DNA of 64,000 nt from Polytrichum commune. Lineage: Eukaryota; Streptophyta; Polytrichopsida; Polytrichales; Polytrichaceae. The notes under the pieces were generated by a model. That model had not been told where the DNA came from. It worked only from the letters and a program-made list of their open reading frames with translations, and did no database searches. This document shows, piece by piece, positions 11,017 through 25,845 of this stretch. Positions within the stretch are counted from its first letter, which is position 1. Each line of letters begins with the position of its first letter. The position numbers and the translations under genes are program-made. Where the stretch lies: assembly GCA_950295325.1 (NCBI GenBank), contig OX485809.1, forward strand, positions 40,581,081 to 40,645,080, given 5' to 3'.

Positions 11017-11440
11017 GAGGTTTGTCTACATCACGGACCACAAAGTTGTCCTATGTCAGATGGCCTACATCCTCCGGTCACATTTCCATGATCAGATTTT
11101 TGAAAAATACAAATTTTGAAGCCTTTGGACCCCTCAGTAGGTGTGAACTAAATGTGGACCAACAAAAGCATTCATGAATCTCCTCTATTATATATGGTCC
11201 CCTAACTTTTGCAACAAGAGGACTTCTTTTGTCTCTCTCATCGTGAAACCCGTTAGATCATGACAGTGAATAATGCAGGCATGAAAAATAAACCTTTTGG
11301 GGACCTCAAGTTATATGATCACTCGTATAATTTTTTCCTTGATGTAAACTGAAGTGGTTCAGGGATGAGTTCAGTGGGCAGTCACATATTTTAGGGGAGC
11401 GAGGGACGAATACTCCATGGTCCGTGATGGAAACAGCCCC
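11017..11440 (+). mobile_element. PIF/Harbinger-like MITE (family H1), 424 bp, TTA duplication
   Basis: The left end GAGGTTTGTCTACATCACGG and the right end, inverted, GGGGCTGTTTCCATCACGG pair as terminal repeats, both followed by ACCA. The element is flanked by TTA at 11014-11016 and 11441-11443. The inside carries the family words TTTGGACCCCTCAGTAGGTG, TCTCTCATCGTGAAACCCGT, GGGGACCTCAAG and GTAAACTGAAGTGGTTC. It has no coding capacity. Confidence 0.8.
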
Positions 11441-11964
11441 TTAGACAAAGCCCACAAGTGAGGCTGACAATGTACATAACCAACTCCCTTCCCAGTTCAC
11501 CTTAATGTAAGTTCCTAACTTCCATTCCACATTCTATTGCAACTGTAAATGTGTCAGTGGTTCCTACATCAACCACATGTGCAGACACGGTCAGATTCCA
11601 GTTGCCCAATCGCAGGTACAGAGTTCCCAGGTATCAATCCCCACCATCGCCAATCATGCAACCTGAACGGCCTAAGAATGTGAGTTACAGGAAGTTAGGA
11701 ACGGAAATCGTGACTAAGTTCAACCGCTGCAGTTTGATGAATGTTGGAAATAGGTGGGATTCATTCAGTCTGCAGGGATCCTTCTCTCTTCGTCCCAGTC
11801 ATCAGGATGGTTATACCTCTCGATCGAACTCGAGCGACACCATAACCGTCACCTGCGGACGCGCGCATGCGTGAATGCATAGATCCTACAGGTCCAAGTT
11901 CGCAAGCATCCATGTCCCAAGCATCCATGTCCCAAGCCATCAGATTCGGCCGGCCACCTTCTTC

Positions 11965-11970
11965 TATAAG
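11965..11970 (+). promoter_or_regulatory. Possible TATA box of the alpha-tubulin gene
   Basis: TTCTATAAGATA lies about 370 bp before the tubulin ATG, in a CT/CG-rich stretch that includes a GAGAGAGA tract near 12045. A pyrimidine-rich tract ending in TTTAG just before the ATG (12310-12327) could be the acceptor of a 5'-UTR intron, as many plant tubulin genes have. This is a candidate by position only. Confidence 0.3.
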
Positions 11971-12320
11971 ATACTCATTCGGCCGCCCCCACTCTCCTCC
12001 ACTTCATTTTCTCGCTCCGGAGGAAGTCCTTGTTCCTACTCGGGAGAGAGAGAGAGAAAGCTTCGAACTTCGACACCATTTTCTCGTTTTGGAGTCCAAG
12101 TCTTTATTCCTCCCTTATTCCTACTCCAGATTGAGAAACTTGGATTGTCGCCGAATCTCATTCAATTTCTTCATGTGCACCGTCTGCTGTTGATAGATAT
12201 TTAAATCGGAGCGATCGAGGATTCAATTTGTGGATCTAATTTCAGAAGCCTAAATTTTCTCCTCGCTAATAATTCCTTTTATAATCATTAAAAATTTGTA
12301 ATCGATATTTTTTTCCTTAA

Positions 12321-16096
<3,776 letters not shown>

Positions 16097-16349
16097 GGTT
16101 TAGTGGCTGCACCCTCAACACTGCAGCAACTAATCACTCTACTCCGCCAATTAGTCCTCCTCCATCACAGACTCCACACTTGCAAAAGGCTCCGAGCGTC
16201 TCTGTAGAGCTCCCCGAATGGATGCATCCTCCCACCGCCCCACAGGCGAGACTTTGATCGACGTTCACGGCCTGCTCATGGTTCTCGTGTTTTCTGAAAT
16301 TCTGTCGGCTTATTATTTGGAAGCAGAATCCATGGGTTTGCCGATCTAA
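16097..16349 (+). other. Alpha-tubulin 3' flank / presumed 3' UTR
   Basis: GC-moderate sequence with short CT-rich words directly after the tubulin stop. No obvious AATAAA is present. It ends where the MITE begins at 16350, so the transcript end may lie in or just before the element. Confidence 0.45.
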
Positions 16350-17240
16350 GGGCCGGTCGGAGCATCGAAGATGGCCTTTTTCCATGGTCCGATTTCTTAG
16401 AAATCAATTTACAAAGCTTTTGGCCCTCACTAGGTATAAACGGAATGTGGACCAAGAAGAATGACCATGCACCAAAAAGTGAATGTGCTGATTTTTTCTG
16501 TTATATGCTCAAAAAGGGCATTTTTGAAAAAAATTCAAGTTTGATCATTCTCTTGTCTTTTCTTGGGCTTCACTTGTCTTTAATTCTTGTTAAATGTGTC
16601 GAAGTTGTGGCTTGCAAATCTTCTCACAACAATTCTTACAAAAAAAAATGAGCGATTTAACTTGTACATGTTCAATGTAATTTACATGTGACATGTACCT
16701 TGTGTTGTACATTCAACATTATTTGCAACCCGCTTCACCATGTGTACTCGAATTCTGGAGTTCTAGATGTCCCACATTGTTTGGTGAAACATGTGGGAGT
16801 CAGTTTAAAAGGTAGGGCATGAAAGGAATGATATGTCTTGTGGGTTGTGATATGATCAACGCACATAGAGGGTGGACTTGCTTCTCAAGATTCATTACAT
16901 ACATAGATGCTAAAAAAATGTACTTTGTGAGCCTTCCCTAGTGGAAGAGTTGTATATAAATCCCCCCAAAATAAATTCATTAAAAATAGTTTATAACGGC
17001 ATTTCTTTGCCGTGGGCCCTTGCCTTTTCCTGCCAGACCACCCCTCTTGCCTCTCTCACCGTAGAACTCGCTGGACCATATTAGTATATTGATTAGGCCT
17101 TAAAATATGTGTTTTGGGGACCTCGACCTTCGTGGTCACTCTACCATTTTTTCCTTGGTGTAAATCGAAGTGGTCCCAGGACGAGTTCAACAACCTACTC
17201 TTGAAGATTTCACAGCACAAGTTGGGTAAGCAGAGGCCCC
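16350..17240 (+). mobile_element. PIF/Harbinger-like MITE (family H1), ~0.89 kb
   Basis: Starts directly after TAA with GGGCCGGTCGGAGCATCG and carries the family words TTGGCCCTCACTAGGTATAAAC, GAATGTGGACCAAGA, GTGGGCCCTTGCCTTTTCC, TCTCACCGTAGAACTCG and TTGGTGTAAATCGAAGTGG. The right end (CAGAGGCCCC near 17231-17240) is decayed. It retains an internal ~330-bp segment that is shared with the copy at 22553 but missing from the short copies. Confidence 0.7.
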
Positions 17241-17700
17241 TCCACTCCAAAATTCCAGTTTTTTGATTAATTTAAGGCTCCCTCACCTATGAATGAAATT
17301 TTTCATAGGAGTCGCTGAACCACATTTGGAGCTCTAGTGAATTGCATAACATACAACAAATTCTTGACTTCATGATTACTAACAGACCTTAAACTAGCAA
17401 AAAAGCAATCATCAATATCAATGTTCGTAGCGAATTGGATGTGTTTGCATGTATGTATTGTAGTGTTAGCGGGAATTTGTGTGTGCCACTATACTCAATG
17501 TTAACATAAACTTGTCCATTTTTTTGATAGCAAGTTTCACAAGGCAAACATGGCGGAGACAACGGATACTATGGTTGAGAACACCCAACTATCAACAGTT
17601 TAGAGTGTCAAATTTACCCATCAGTGATACATACTACTGTACCTGTTGACTTGAAAGCTGTTTGAATTGCATATATGTTGTGTGCAATGGAATTTCAGTT
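17241..17700. other. Intergenic, no gene seen
   Basis: AT-rich sequence before the PPR relic. No further PPR motif was found here on either strand. Confidence 0.5.
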
Positions 17701-17755
17701 TGTGTCAAGGAAGTGAACTTAGCTTACTCCCCTAGCGTATGTTATTCATTCATGT

Positions 17756-18428
17756 TACTCATACAATATCCTTATCAATGCCTGCTCTCACAAGAAAAGT
17801 GTGTCAACTGCTTTTGAGTTGGTGCAAATTATGCAAAATCAGGGTGTTTCTCCCGATTTGATTACTTACAATTCCCTTATCAAGGTTTGCTCAAATTCCT
17901 ATTTAGTTTTGCTCGTTGACGAACCCATATAGCATTTGTTAACTCAATGGTTCCCGAGGGCAGCAAATAACTCTTAGACTTACAATACTTTTGGCATTTA
18001 GTGGGTAGGACATTCAAGTTGGATTCTAAAAATTACATGTGCATACCATCCTAGGATTGGTGAGTCAATCTTTAGGGAGTTGGAGAGCACCAATGTGGTA
18101 CCCAAATTCATTCTTACTGGAAAGATTATTGTGCCCACATTAGCTACCATAATTAGTGTAGTTGGAAAAGAATAATGCCAAGTCTTCTACACATAACTTT
18201 GGGATTGTCAATTCAAAGAGTTTACCTCAATTTGATATGTTCAATTTTTGACAGGTCATATGTCACTGTGGCAACCTGGAGTCAGGGCTAGAAGTTTTAA
18301 GGGACATGAAAGACAGAGGCGTGCAGCCAGATGTTGCCACTTACAACACCCTTCTGGCAACTAGATCGTTTCAACTAAGTCCTTTTCTTTTCAGGCACAC
18401 AAAAAAAACCCATATCCTTGTGCTTTGA
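17756..18428 (+). pseudogene. Pentatricopeptide repeat (PPR) gene relic, two exons
   Basis: Exon A (about 17756-17884) reads YSYNILINACSHKKSV… then FELVQIMQNQGVSPDLITYNSLIK, a typical 35-residue PPR with the N-ILI…PD-ITYNSLI spacing. A GT (17885) to CAG (18252-18254) intron of 370 bp follows. Exon B (from 18255) reads VICHCGNLESGLEVLRDMK then RGVQPDVATYNTLL, the rest of a second PPR, in the same phase. The frame then drifts into noise and stops at 18426-18428. PPR proteins bind organellar RNA; real ones carry many repeats, while only about two are left here. It is most likely a fragment of a duplicated P-class PPR gene; the intact splice phase argues for a genomic, not retro-, copy. Upstream, an in-frame TAG at 17720 closes exon A unless an acceptor intervenes. 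Confidence 0.75.
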
Positions 18429-19734
18429 ATTAGAATATTCCATGTGAAAAGGTAGTGATGTTTTCTTGCTCAGGCTCCTGAAGAAAACTAGGTTTTTGAT
18501 TAATTCATCCTCTTCTTCCAATGAGCTATGGAGTAAAGTGATTGCTAAGGAGGAAGACGTGGTGAACCAAACTGCATTGCTTTGATGCAGAAACGCAAAG
18601 AGATCACTAAACATCTTGTAGAGGAGATGTGATTAGCTGACATCACAACAAACACGCACATGTGGTCTCAACTTAATATGCTCCTATTTTTATTGCAATT
18701 AGCCTTTCTGCATCTGTCAATGATGTAAGGCCAACAGTGCAAAGTAGGGTACCGTTTTCTAACTTTGGTTTAATGCCAAAGCAAGAGCAACTAGAGTCGA
18801 CTGCACAAATTGCTTCGGTTTCTTCAAACACTTCGTTTCACCTTACACATGAACGTTGTGTAGTCTATCTCCTCTTACAAGACACTCAAGTCCCTAGAAA
18901 GTTACAAAAGTTTTTAGTTATATATGAATTTGTACATAGTTAATACAAAATACTACATGATAATGGTTGTTAATAAGAAAACTTACACTAATTTGTCATT
19001 GAAGATTCATTCATGGATTTTGGATACGATAGGACTAGTCATATTTGCATTTCAATTTGTGCATCTTCTTTTTCAAGTAACCCACAGAATGACCAGCTAA
19101 AGACACAAAATTGTGTTGTTAAAACATCCACCCATCCACCGAGAATACGTACCTTACCTAACACTAATTCATCCACCGAGAATGCCCACCCAATCTCATA
19201 TGTGAACTTGCTAAGAAAGAATATTATTATATATTATTCTTTTGTTTCTTTATGTGAGTTCACAACTTTGCTCCAACATAGAGAGCTATACTATGTTGGG
19301 AAAAAAAATGTTATTTCAATGTCTGTTGTTGATGGAAATACTTGTAGGAGGTTGGGGTGACCTTGACCACGTTGGTCGGCAATTCCTCAACATCATTTGA
19401 CACGAAATACATATATCAACAATCATAATTACAATCAACTTTGGTCACTTACTCAGATCAATCAACTGTAGTAGGCTCATGATAAAGAGCCTCACTATAT
19501 TCGTTAGTAAGAGACTTTGGAATGTCTCAAAATAAATGCAAATGGTTGATTATCTAGTTTAATTTTTCATTGTGATGACATGTATTTGTGCCAAATTGGT
19601 TAGTGCCACCCATGCAAACCAATTTATTAAATCACATTGAATATGATTTTGAGTTTTTCTTGTTCTTTGTTTGAGAACCACAATCCTTAAAAAAACTCAA
19701 AATCACGAAAAAAATCTGTAATTACCGAATACAA
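18429..19734. other. Intergenic, no gene seen
   Basis: AT-rich DNA with no recognisable gene or RNA. Base composition changes sharply near 19735, where the C/A-rich retrotransposon starts. Confidence 0.5.
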
Positions 19735-21395
19735 TGAAGAGAAACAATGAAGGTATACAATACACCACCAACACAACGACAAAACACCGCACCCCAACTC
19801 GCCATAGACCCCAAATCACCAGTAGCAAGGATCTACTGTACACACAAGATTGAGACCCCAAGTTTGTAAGGCAATTTGGTCACACACAAACACAAATACA
19901 ACTTGATTACCTAGACCTACAGCAAAATGCCCACCAATTGTCGATGCCAAGACACCCTAGGACCAAACATGCACCAAACATCCATATCACAAGAATAGCA
20001 CCAACGGACACCATAAACAACAAGCCTACGATGGATTCAAAAACAAGAGAAAACAATGGCATTGCTATTGTTCTCACTTGCATCATTCCGCAGTGTATAT
20101 ACACACTCATCTTCCCCACAAAATCTCTCACAATATCACAATATTCAATTCCATCAATGTCCTCCCACATTTCTCTACAAAGACGTTCATCAAATCCTAC
20201 CATCAATACTCTCACATTATTCTTCCAATCCTCACCACTATACTATCCAACTCCATACTCTACACTGAACCTACACCACAAATCTCATAGTCTCATCAAT
20301 ACACTCCTCAACTCTCTCGCCCTCCTCCGATCCACCACCTCAATACCTCTCTCTCACAACTCACACTTCGCCATCCCCCCCCCCCCCCCCCCCCCCGAGC
20401 ACCAGCAAGCAAGCCCAACCTCCGCACTCTATTCCTCCAAACCACAATAAATCGCCACCAACACCCAGACACACCCAACAACAAACCCCCACCAAAAACA
20501 CAACAACGATACAAACCCCACTTACTAGATGCAAATCACAAAACAACACCGCTCAAACCACCAATCAAAAAATAGCTTACCTCCACGATGCTACGCCCCC
20601 CCCCCCCCCAACACACACACCCACACACACACACACATAAACAACAACACCTGCATGCATAAACTGATTCCCATCATTCCAAAACATGCCACCAAATATA
20701 CCCACAAAATCGCAAGGTACACCAACATCTCCCCCTCAAAGCACACAACACCCACTTCACCAATGCTTGATCTAACATCCTCAAATCTTCAACTCATCAC
20801 ATAGAACACATGGCACATAAGCATGCCATGAATCCAAGAACTCCTACACAATTCCCCACATGCACCACACATCATCACGATACAAGAAAGCAAGCTGCAC
20901 AAAAACAAATCCATCACATACATAGACAAAAAAAAAGAGTCAAAGAATACAAAAGCATCTACAACAATGCCAATAACACCACACCACACCACAAAGACCA
21001 AACCCTATGCCCCATACTTACCCACTCATGATGGAATACTGACAATGATACACAAATATCTCTATACAAGCAAAAATATCACCAAAAATTCCAACGCCAT
21101 CCGACATATCACCATACCTACAAACCCTCATAATTAACAATAAACCCATCACCCCTATGCTCATACTACAAATTTACATGTTCGCACACCAAGAAGATGT
21201 ATATCTCATTCAAGAAATCAAAGACCAAATTAGAATACTTAAAAACCAACATCCAAACCATCACACTATATTGGGGGGTGATTTCAATAGGGACATATTC
21301 CTCCAAGGACGACTAACCAACGGAACCACAACCCCCCTAACCTAGATGACTATGAATGGGACCAATATATTCATGTAGCTTGGTTAAAACATGAA
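19735..21395 (+). mobile_element. LINE 5' part: ORF1-like region and endonuclease end
   Basis: The plus strand becomes extremely C/A-rich and G-poor, the same bias as the RNase H part at 23.9-25.8 kb. An open frame of 170 codons (19938-20450), rich in His, Thr, Ser and Pro and interrupted by C homopolymers, occupies the ORF1 position but shows no domain. From about 21090 a broken frame reads SDISPYLQTLIINNKPITPM…ILQIYMFAHQEDVYLI…ILGGDFNRDI. This is the end of an apurinic-type endonuclease, with the GGDFN motif diagnostic for non-LTR retrotransposons. A one-base shift near 21335 is needed to continue into NLDDYEWDQYIHVAW. At least two frameshifts make it dead. The element breaks off near 21395 and no reverse transcriptase follows. 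Confidence 0.75.
20380..20640 (+). repeat. C homopolymers and (CA)n microsatellite within the LINE
   Basis: Runs of C lie near 20377-20396 and 20597-20609, followed by (CA)n to about 20637. These slippage-prone tracts probably explain frame loss in the ORF1-like region. Confidence 0.85.
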
Positions 21396-22172
21396 GATGA
21401 TAAGGCGCACGGGTTGATATTCACATTGGCAAAAGAGAGGCTAATGTTTTCTTTTCTTTTCTTTTCTTTCTTTTGCATGGAAGTACTACACTGCAAGTTA
21501 AGAAGGGTATACTTGTGACAGTATACTTTTACCCAAGTTAGTAAGGCATGTATGAAATGTCATAGTAGTAAATAATCAACCGCACTCAAAAAGCTATAAT
21601 ATCAACCTCCTTAATGTCCCTCCCCTTGTATCCTGAAACCCTAGGGAATGGACGTTCTCATATAAAAATCACTCCTTATTGTCACGTTTCCCTCCCATGT
21701 ATCATTAGTTTTGACATCAAAATAAACCACCAAAGCATTCAAACCACACGCATCACGTTGTCAACGTTGTAATTATTGTCATTATTGCAATGTTGACTTT
21801 GTGTTATTCCAAAAGTCACATGCTACACTAATTCTCTTTTATTACACATTCATTTCAAATGAATCGGACTACACTAATTCAGGGTCTTTGAACCTAATTC
21901 CGGTGTCAATTATTTTAAAACTAGCAACCTCCAGGCTGCATACTATTTCAACGGTTTTATGTTGGATGAATGAGAGGTACACTCATATGTGTGATAACTC
22001 CCACTCTCCATGTACTTGCAAGTAAACGTTCTGCCAATTGTAATCAAGGAGAGCGATATGCTTATATGCAACAGTCTAACTTGTCAGAGTTCTCAACATC
22101 AACTGTAAGATTTATTCATTTATGTGGCAAATTTGATCACTGGTTTAACAAGCCTATGCAATTACACATCAC
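21396..22172. other. Foreign filler inside the LINE, no gene seen
   Basis: AT-rich sequence of a different composition from the LINE. It starts with a TTTTC-repeat tract (about 21436-21470) like the LINE's own 3' tail, then plain sequence. A stretch around 21850-22000 resembles parts of 38330-38460 and 45340-45600 (TCTTTGAACC…GTGTCAATT, ATGAATGAGAGGTA), a low-copy dispersed repeat. The LINE reverse transcriptase should lie here but does not. Confidence 0.5.
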
Positions 22173-22539
22173 ATGACATTTAGTGTCATATGGTATTTTA
22201 TGTCATTATGGCAACTTTTTGGATGACACTTCTTATGAATAAGTGAACAAATATTGTCCTAGATGATGGATGAGTTCATCCATTGGCCAAAACCCTACAT
22301 TGTTTTGTCAGCAACTTGTGATGAAAGATTGTCATGGATGATTGAAATTTGGATGAGAAAACACTTGGTAAGTGATAGTAATTGCAACACTGCAAATCTC
22401 TCATCCCCCAAAAACTTTACAAGGAATGACAAATAACTTTGGGTTAACATTTAGTGTTGGTATCACTAAACCCCGGTTTACAATTAGTATTGAGCAAGAC
22501 AATCAAAATTGGTGACACTAAATACCATATTTAGTGTAG
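22173..22539 (+). mobile_element. MITE of the CTACACTAAATA family, copy M1
   Basis: Ends in TGACACTAAATACCATATTTAGTGTAG and contains the family words ATGATGGATGAGTTCATCCATTGGCC, GATTGTCATGGATGATTGAAAT and TTACAATTAGTATTGAGCAAGACAA. The left terminus lacks about 15 bp. It has no coding capacity. It lies 13 bp before the H1 MITE at 22553. Confidence 0.8.
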
Positions 22540-23020
22540 ATCTCAAACCTAAGGGGCGGTTTACAGCATACACCATGAACTCGTCCCACGGAAGATGCCT
22601 TATTCCGCGGTACGAGTTCATGGTCTACATTTCATGGTCCGAGTGCTTAAAATTTTGATTTACAAAGCTGTTGGGCCCCTCACTAGGTGTAAACCGAATG
22701 TGGACCAAGAGGAATGACCATGCGGCAAGAAGTGGATGTGCTGATTTTTTTAATATAAGCCCAAAAAGGGCAGTTTTGGGAAAAAAATGAAGTTTGACCA
22801 TTTTGTTGACTTCAATTTGCCTTCACTTATCTTGTCAATTAGTTTTTTCTTCTTTTCGCCTTAAAGTTTGATCGTTCTCTTGTCATCTCTTGGGCTTCAA
22901 CTGTCTTCACTTCTTGTTAAATGTGTCGAAGATGTGGCTTGCAAATCTTCTCACAACAATTTTTACAAAAAAAAATGAGCGATTCAATTTGTACATGTGA
23001 CATGTACCTTGTGTTGTCAC

Positions 23021-23315
23021 TACACTAAATAGGATATTTAGTGTTTGATTATATCTAATGTTGTTACCACCCAACCTTGCTCAACACTAAATTTCAATTC
23101 TTTGATAATTAATGTTAGAAGATTTCCCATTGCGCTTCTTTTGACCACCCTGATCTACAGTCACTAAACGACTACGTTTTTTTCTTTTTTCTTTTGCAAG
23201 TGTATTTTTTAAACATTTTGGGGCGTGTAATATACCGTTGGAAAGGTATTTTCAAGACCTTTCCAACGGTATATTACACGCTCCCAAATTCTAAACATTG
23301 CAGCTGGTAGACCAA
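23021..23315. mobile_element. Nested ~0.3-kb insertion with a perfect hairpin
   Basis: The copy at 16350 runs from CTTGTGTTGT straight into the sequence that leads to CTCGAATTCTGGAGTTCTAGATG. Here the matching flanks CTTGTGTTGT and CTTGAATTCTTGAGTTCTAAATG are separated by about 295 bp starting CACTACACTAAATAGGATAT. The insert ends in an A-rich stretch. The insert start resembles the terminus of the M-family MITE. No target duplication is obvious. Confidence 0.6.
23223..23281. repeat. Perfect 25-bp inverted repeat, 9-nt loop
   Basis: Arms 23223-23247 and 23257-23281 (GCGTGTAATATACCGTTGGA… and its exact complement) are identical over 25 bp around the loop ATTTTCAAG. Perfect arms amid decayed repeats suggest recent origin or constraint. 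Transcribed from either strand it would form a stable hairpin. Confidence 0.9.
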
Positions 23316-23741
23316 AAAAACAAATCTGCACTTGAATTCTTGAGTTCTAAATGCCCCGCTTTGTTTGATGAAACACGTGTAAGCCGGTTTAAGGGGTAGG
23401 GCAAGGTAGTGCTAGTATGTCTCATGGGCTATAATATAATTAAGGCACATAAAAGGTAGATTCATTAAAACATTCTTGAAATGGCATTTCTTCGACATGG
23501 GCCCTTGCCTTTTCCTACCAGACCACCTCTCTTGCCTCTCTCACCGCAAAACCCGTTGGACCATGTCAGTGCATTTATTAGGCCTTAAAAATTATATTTT
23601 GGAGACCTCAACCTCCATGGTCCCTCTGCCATTTTTTCCTTAGTGTAAACCGAAGTTGTCCCGGGACAACTTCAAGAGCCAATCAGTTGCCTTGCAAAGC
23701 CCTGGTCCAACTTCATGGTCCATAGTGTAAACGGCCCCTAA

Positions 23742-23916
23742 GATCCAAAGTGAAGAGTTTGGAGAGACCTCCTTGGTTCAAGCACTTGCCAAACTAGTGC
23801 ATGGTTACACTCATGCTAGGGTGTGAATATGTGTAAATTTGACGATTTTTGAGAGACAAAAAAAGGTCAAGGTAGTATTGACTGAAGAATGTTATGCCAA
23901 TCATCAATCAGGTTGA
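23742..23916. other. Short filler before the LINE 3' part
   Basis: AT-rich sequence unlike the LINE. Composition switches at about 23917, where the LINE reading frame resumes. Confidence 0.5.
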
Positions 23917-25845
23917 GTGGCTGGTTATGATACAACCCTCGAAGACCTCCACTGGGCTAGAATGGCCGCTAAAGAGGATGCACAAACAATCACTATCCTA
24001 ATAATAAACCACAAGGATTGGACACCACAACAAATACCACTCACAAACCCGGACATACACATCCTAGCCACAATCCCACCACATACTATAACATACAACC
24101 CCACGCCAGAATGGCCAAAATACTACCAATACACCGAACCATCCCTTACATCAATCATATGCGTACACAACCAAAGAACCATACTAAATAACACCCAAAT
24201 ACCAACCGCATTACAAAGAATACTCAAAAACACTACACATACACACATAGACATCCACCCCATTAAACCCACACCCACACATTACAACGTTAAATTCTCT
24301 AACGCATGGAAAAATGCCCCTAAAACCACCCCCCTCCAAACCATAAACACCCACATAATACCCCTACCAAGCACATTCACAAACACATACCCCCTTAAAT
24401 TCCACCCACAACAATGCACATATACGGATGGATCATTCATCCCCCCGACCAAAAACTCCGAAGGCCAAATAGAAGGAAACACTGCAGGATCGGGAGTATA
24501 TAGCCCTAACAACAACACAAAAATCTCATAAAGATTACCAGGCTACCAAAACATACTTAGAGCCGAACTCAATGCAATTCTCATTGCCGTTAAAAATATA
24601 CAACTCACTAAAATAGACACACACATATTTACAGATAGCCTTAACAGCATATATCTAATTAACAACCACATCCACCGCCCAACATCACAACACCACCCAG
24701 ACAAATTACTCATAGCAGCAATAGTACGACATATATATTGGACCCCACACAAAATACACATACATAAAGTACGGGCTCATACAGGCATCACCGGAAATGA
24801 AATAGCAGATGCACTAGCAAACGAAGGAACTACCAAAGAAAAACCGAATACCACCCCACGTATACACACTGCCCACTCGACCCCATACTGGCTAGCAGGC
24901 TGCCCAACAGCCACACACGACGGAGCCATCCGTAACTTATGTACATTCATAACCAAAGAACACGAAACAAATGAAGCAGACCTAGCCAAACATAAATTCC
25001 CATACGTAGACAAATGGCTATCCAATACCCAAATAAACCAAAAACTCTCCAACCATTTTTGGCAGGACGAGAAAATCCCGGATACCCAAATCACCCAAAC
25101 ACTCAAATTCAGATACGCCCAATATATGGGTAACCACAGGAAAAACATATTTTGGCCTATCACACACCCAAACCCCAATTGCACGCTATGCCATAAAAAT
25201 GAACGTGACACATGGCCTCACCTACTATCCACATGCGAGCACCCATTCCTTAAAGGACTTAGAATTGCACGACACAACAAAGCAGTACATCTCATCGCCC
25301 AAACATTACAAGCCAACAAAAATACCAGATTCTTTACACTAACAAACGCAGGTCACTTTAATAACCAACCACAAGAACAAACAATACCGGAATGGCTGCT
25401 CCAATGCACTTGCCACCCAAACCCATGCCAATGCCTCGCCAAACTAAGACCAGACATCCTATGCATACTCGGAGCACCAAAACAAATACAACCACCTATA
25501 TCACCCTCTCCCGAACATACGATCCAATTCATTGAATTCACATACTGCCATGATAGATTCCCAGAACAAGCCATCACACACAAACATGCCAAATATGACC
25601 CACTAAATAACATCATCCAAAACAACGGTTGGAAAACCAACCCCCTCATAACCATCACGGCAGGAGTAAGAGGAGCCATACACGAACACTCCATTGAAAA
25701 TCTCACAAAAATAAACATCCCAAAATCAAACATCAAAAAATTGATGAAAGACATACACCAAAACGCCATCAAATACCTTACCTACTTAGTACTAAATAAA
25801 AGAAAACTAGACAACAAACAAAAACCCGTACCCCCTCCTAATTAA
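23917..25845 (+). pseudogene. LINE ORF2 C-terminal part: RNase H and zinc knuckle, one stop
   Basis: A single frame of 643 codons is open except for one TAA at 24529-24531. The first ~165 residues form a connecting region. Then an RNase H domain follows, with TDGS (D171), RAELNAILIA (E217), FTDS (D240) and KVRAHTGITGNEIADALA (H288, D298), the complete D-E-D-D set. Further on, CTLCHKNERDTWPHLLSTC (C422, C425, H435, C440) is the C-terminal CCHC knuckle typical of LINE ORF2. Codons are strongly C/A-biased like the 5' part at 19.7-21.4 kb. In an active element this end of ORF2 would remove template RNA and bind nucleic acid; here the reverse transcriptase is missing and the stop lies inside the RNase H domain. 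Near-intact coding suggests fairly recent loss. The translation aligns with the decayed copy at 50.7-52.0 kb (minus). Confidence 0.85.

Larger units (their letters stand above)
22553..23738 (+). mobile_element. PIF/Harbinger-like MITE (family H1), 1.19 kb, TAA duplication
   Basis: GGGGCGGTTTACA at the left and TGTAAACGGCCCC at the right form the terminal repeats. TAA flanks both ends (22550-22552, 23739-23741). Left-end words CCCCTCACTAGGTGTAAACC and right-end words TTAGTGTAAACCGAAGTTGTCC match the other H1 copies. Compared with the copy at 16350 it holds an extra ~0.3 kb insert at about 23021-23315. Confidence 0.85.

Noticed and set aside
20308-20549. Gly/Val-rich minus-strand frames
   Set aside because: Produced by C homopolymers of the LINE read in antisense.
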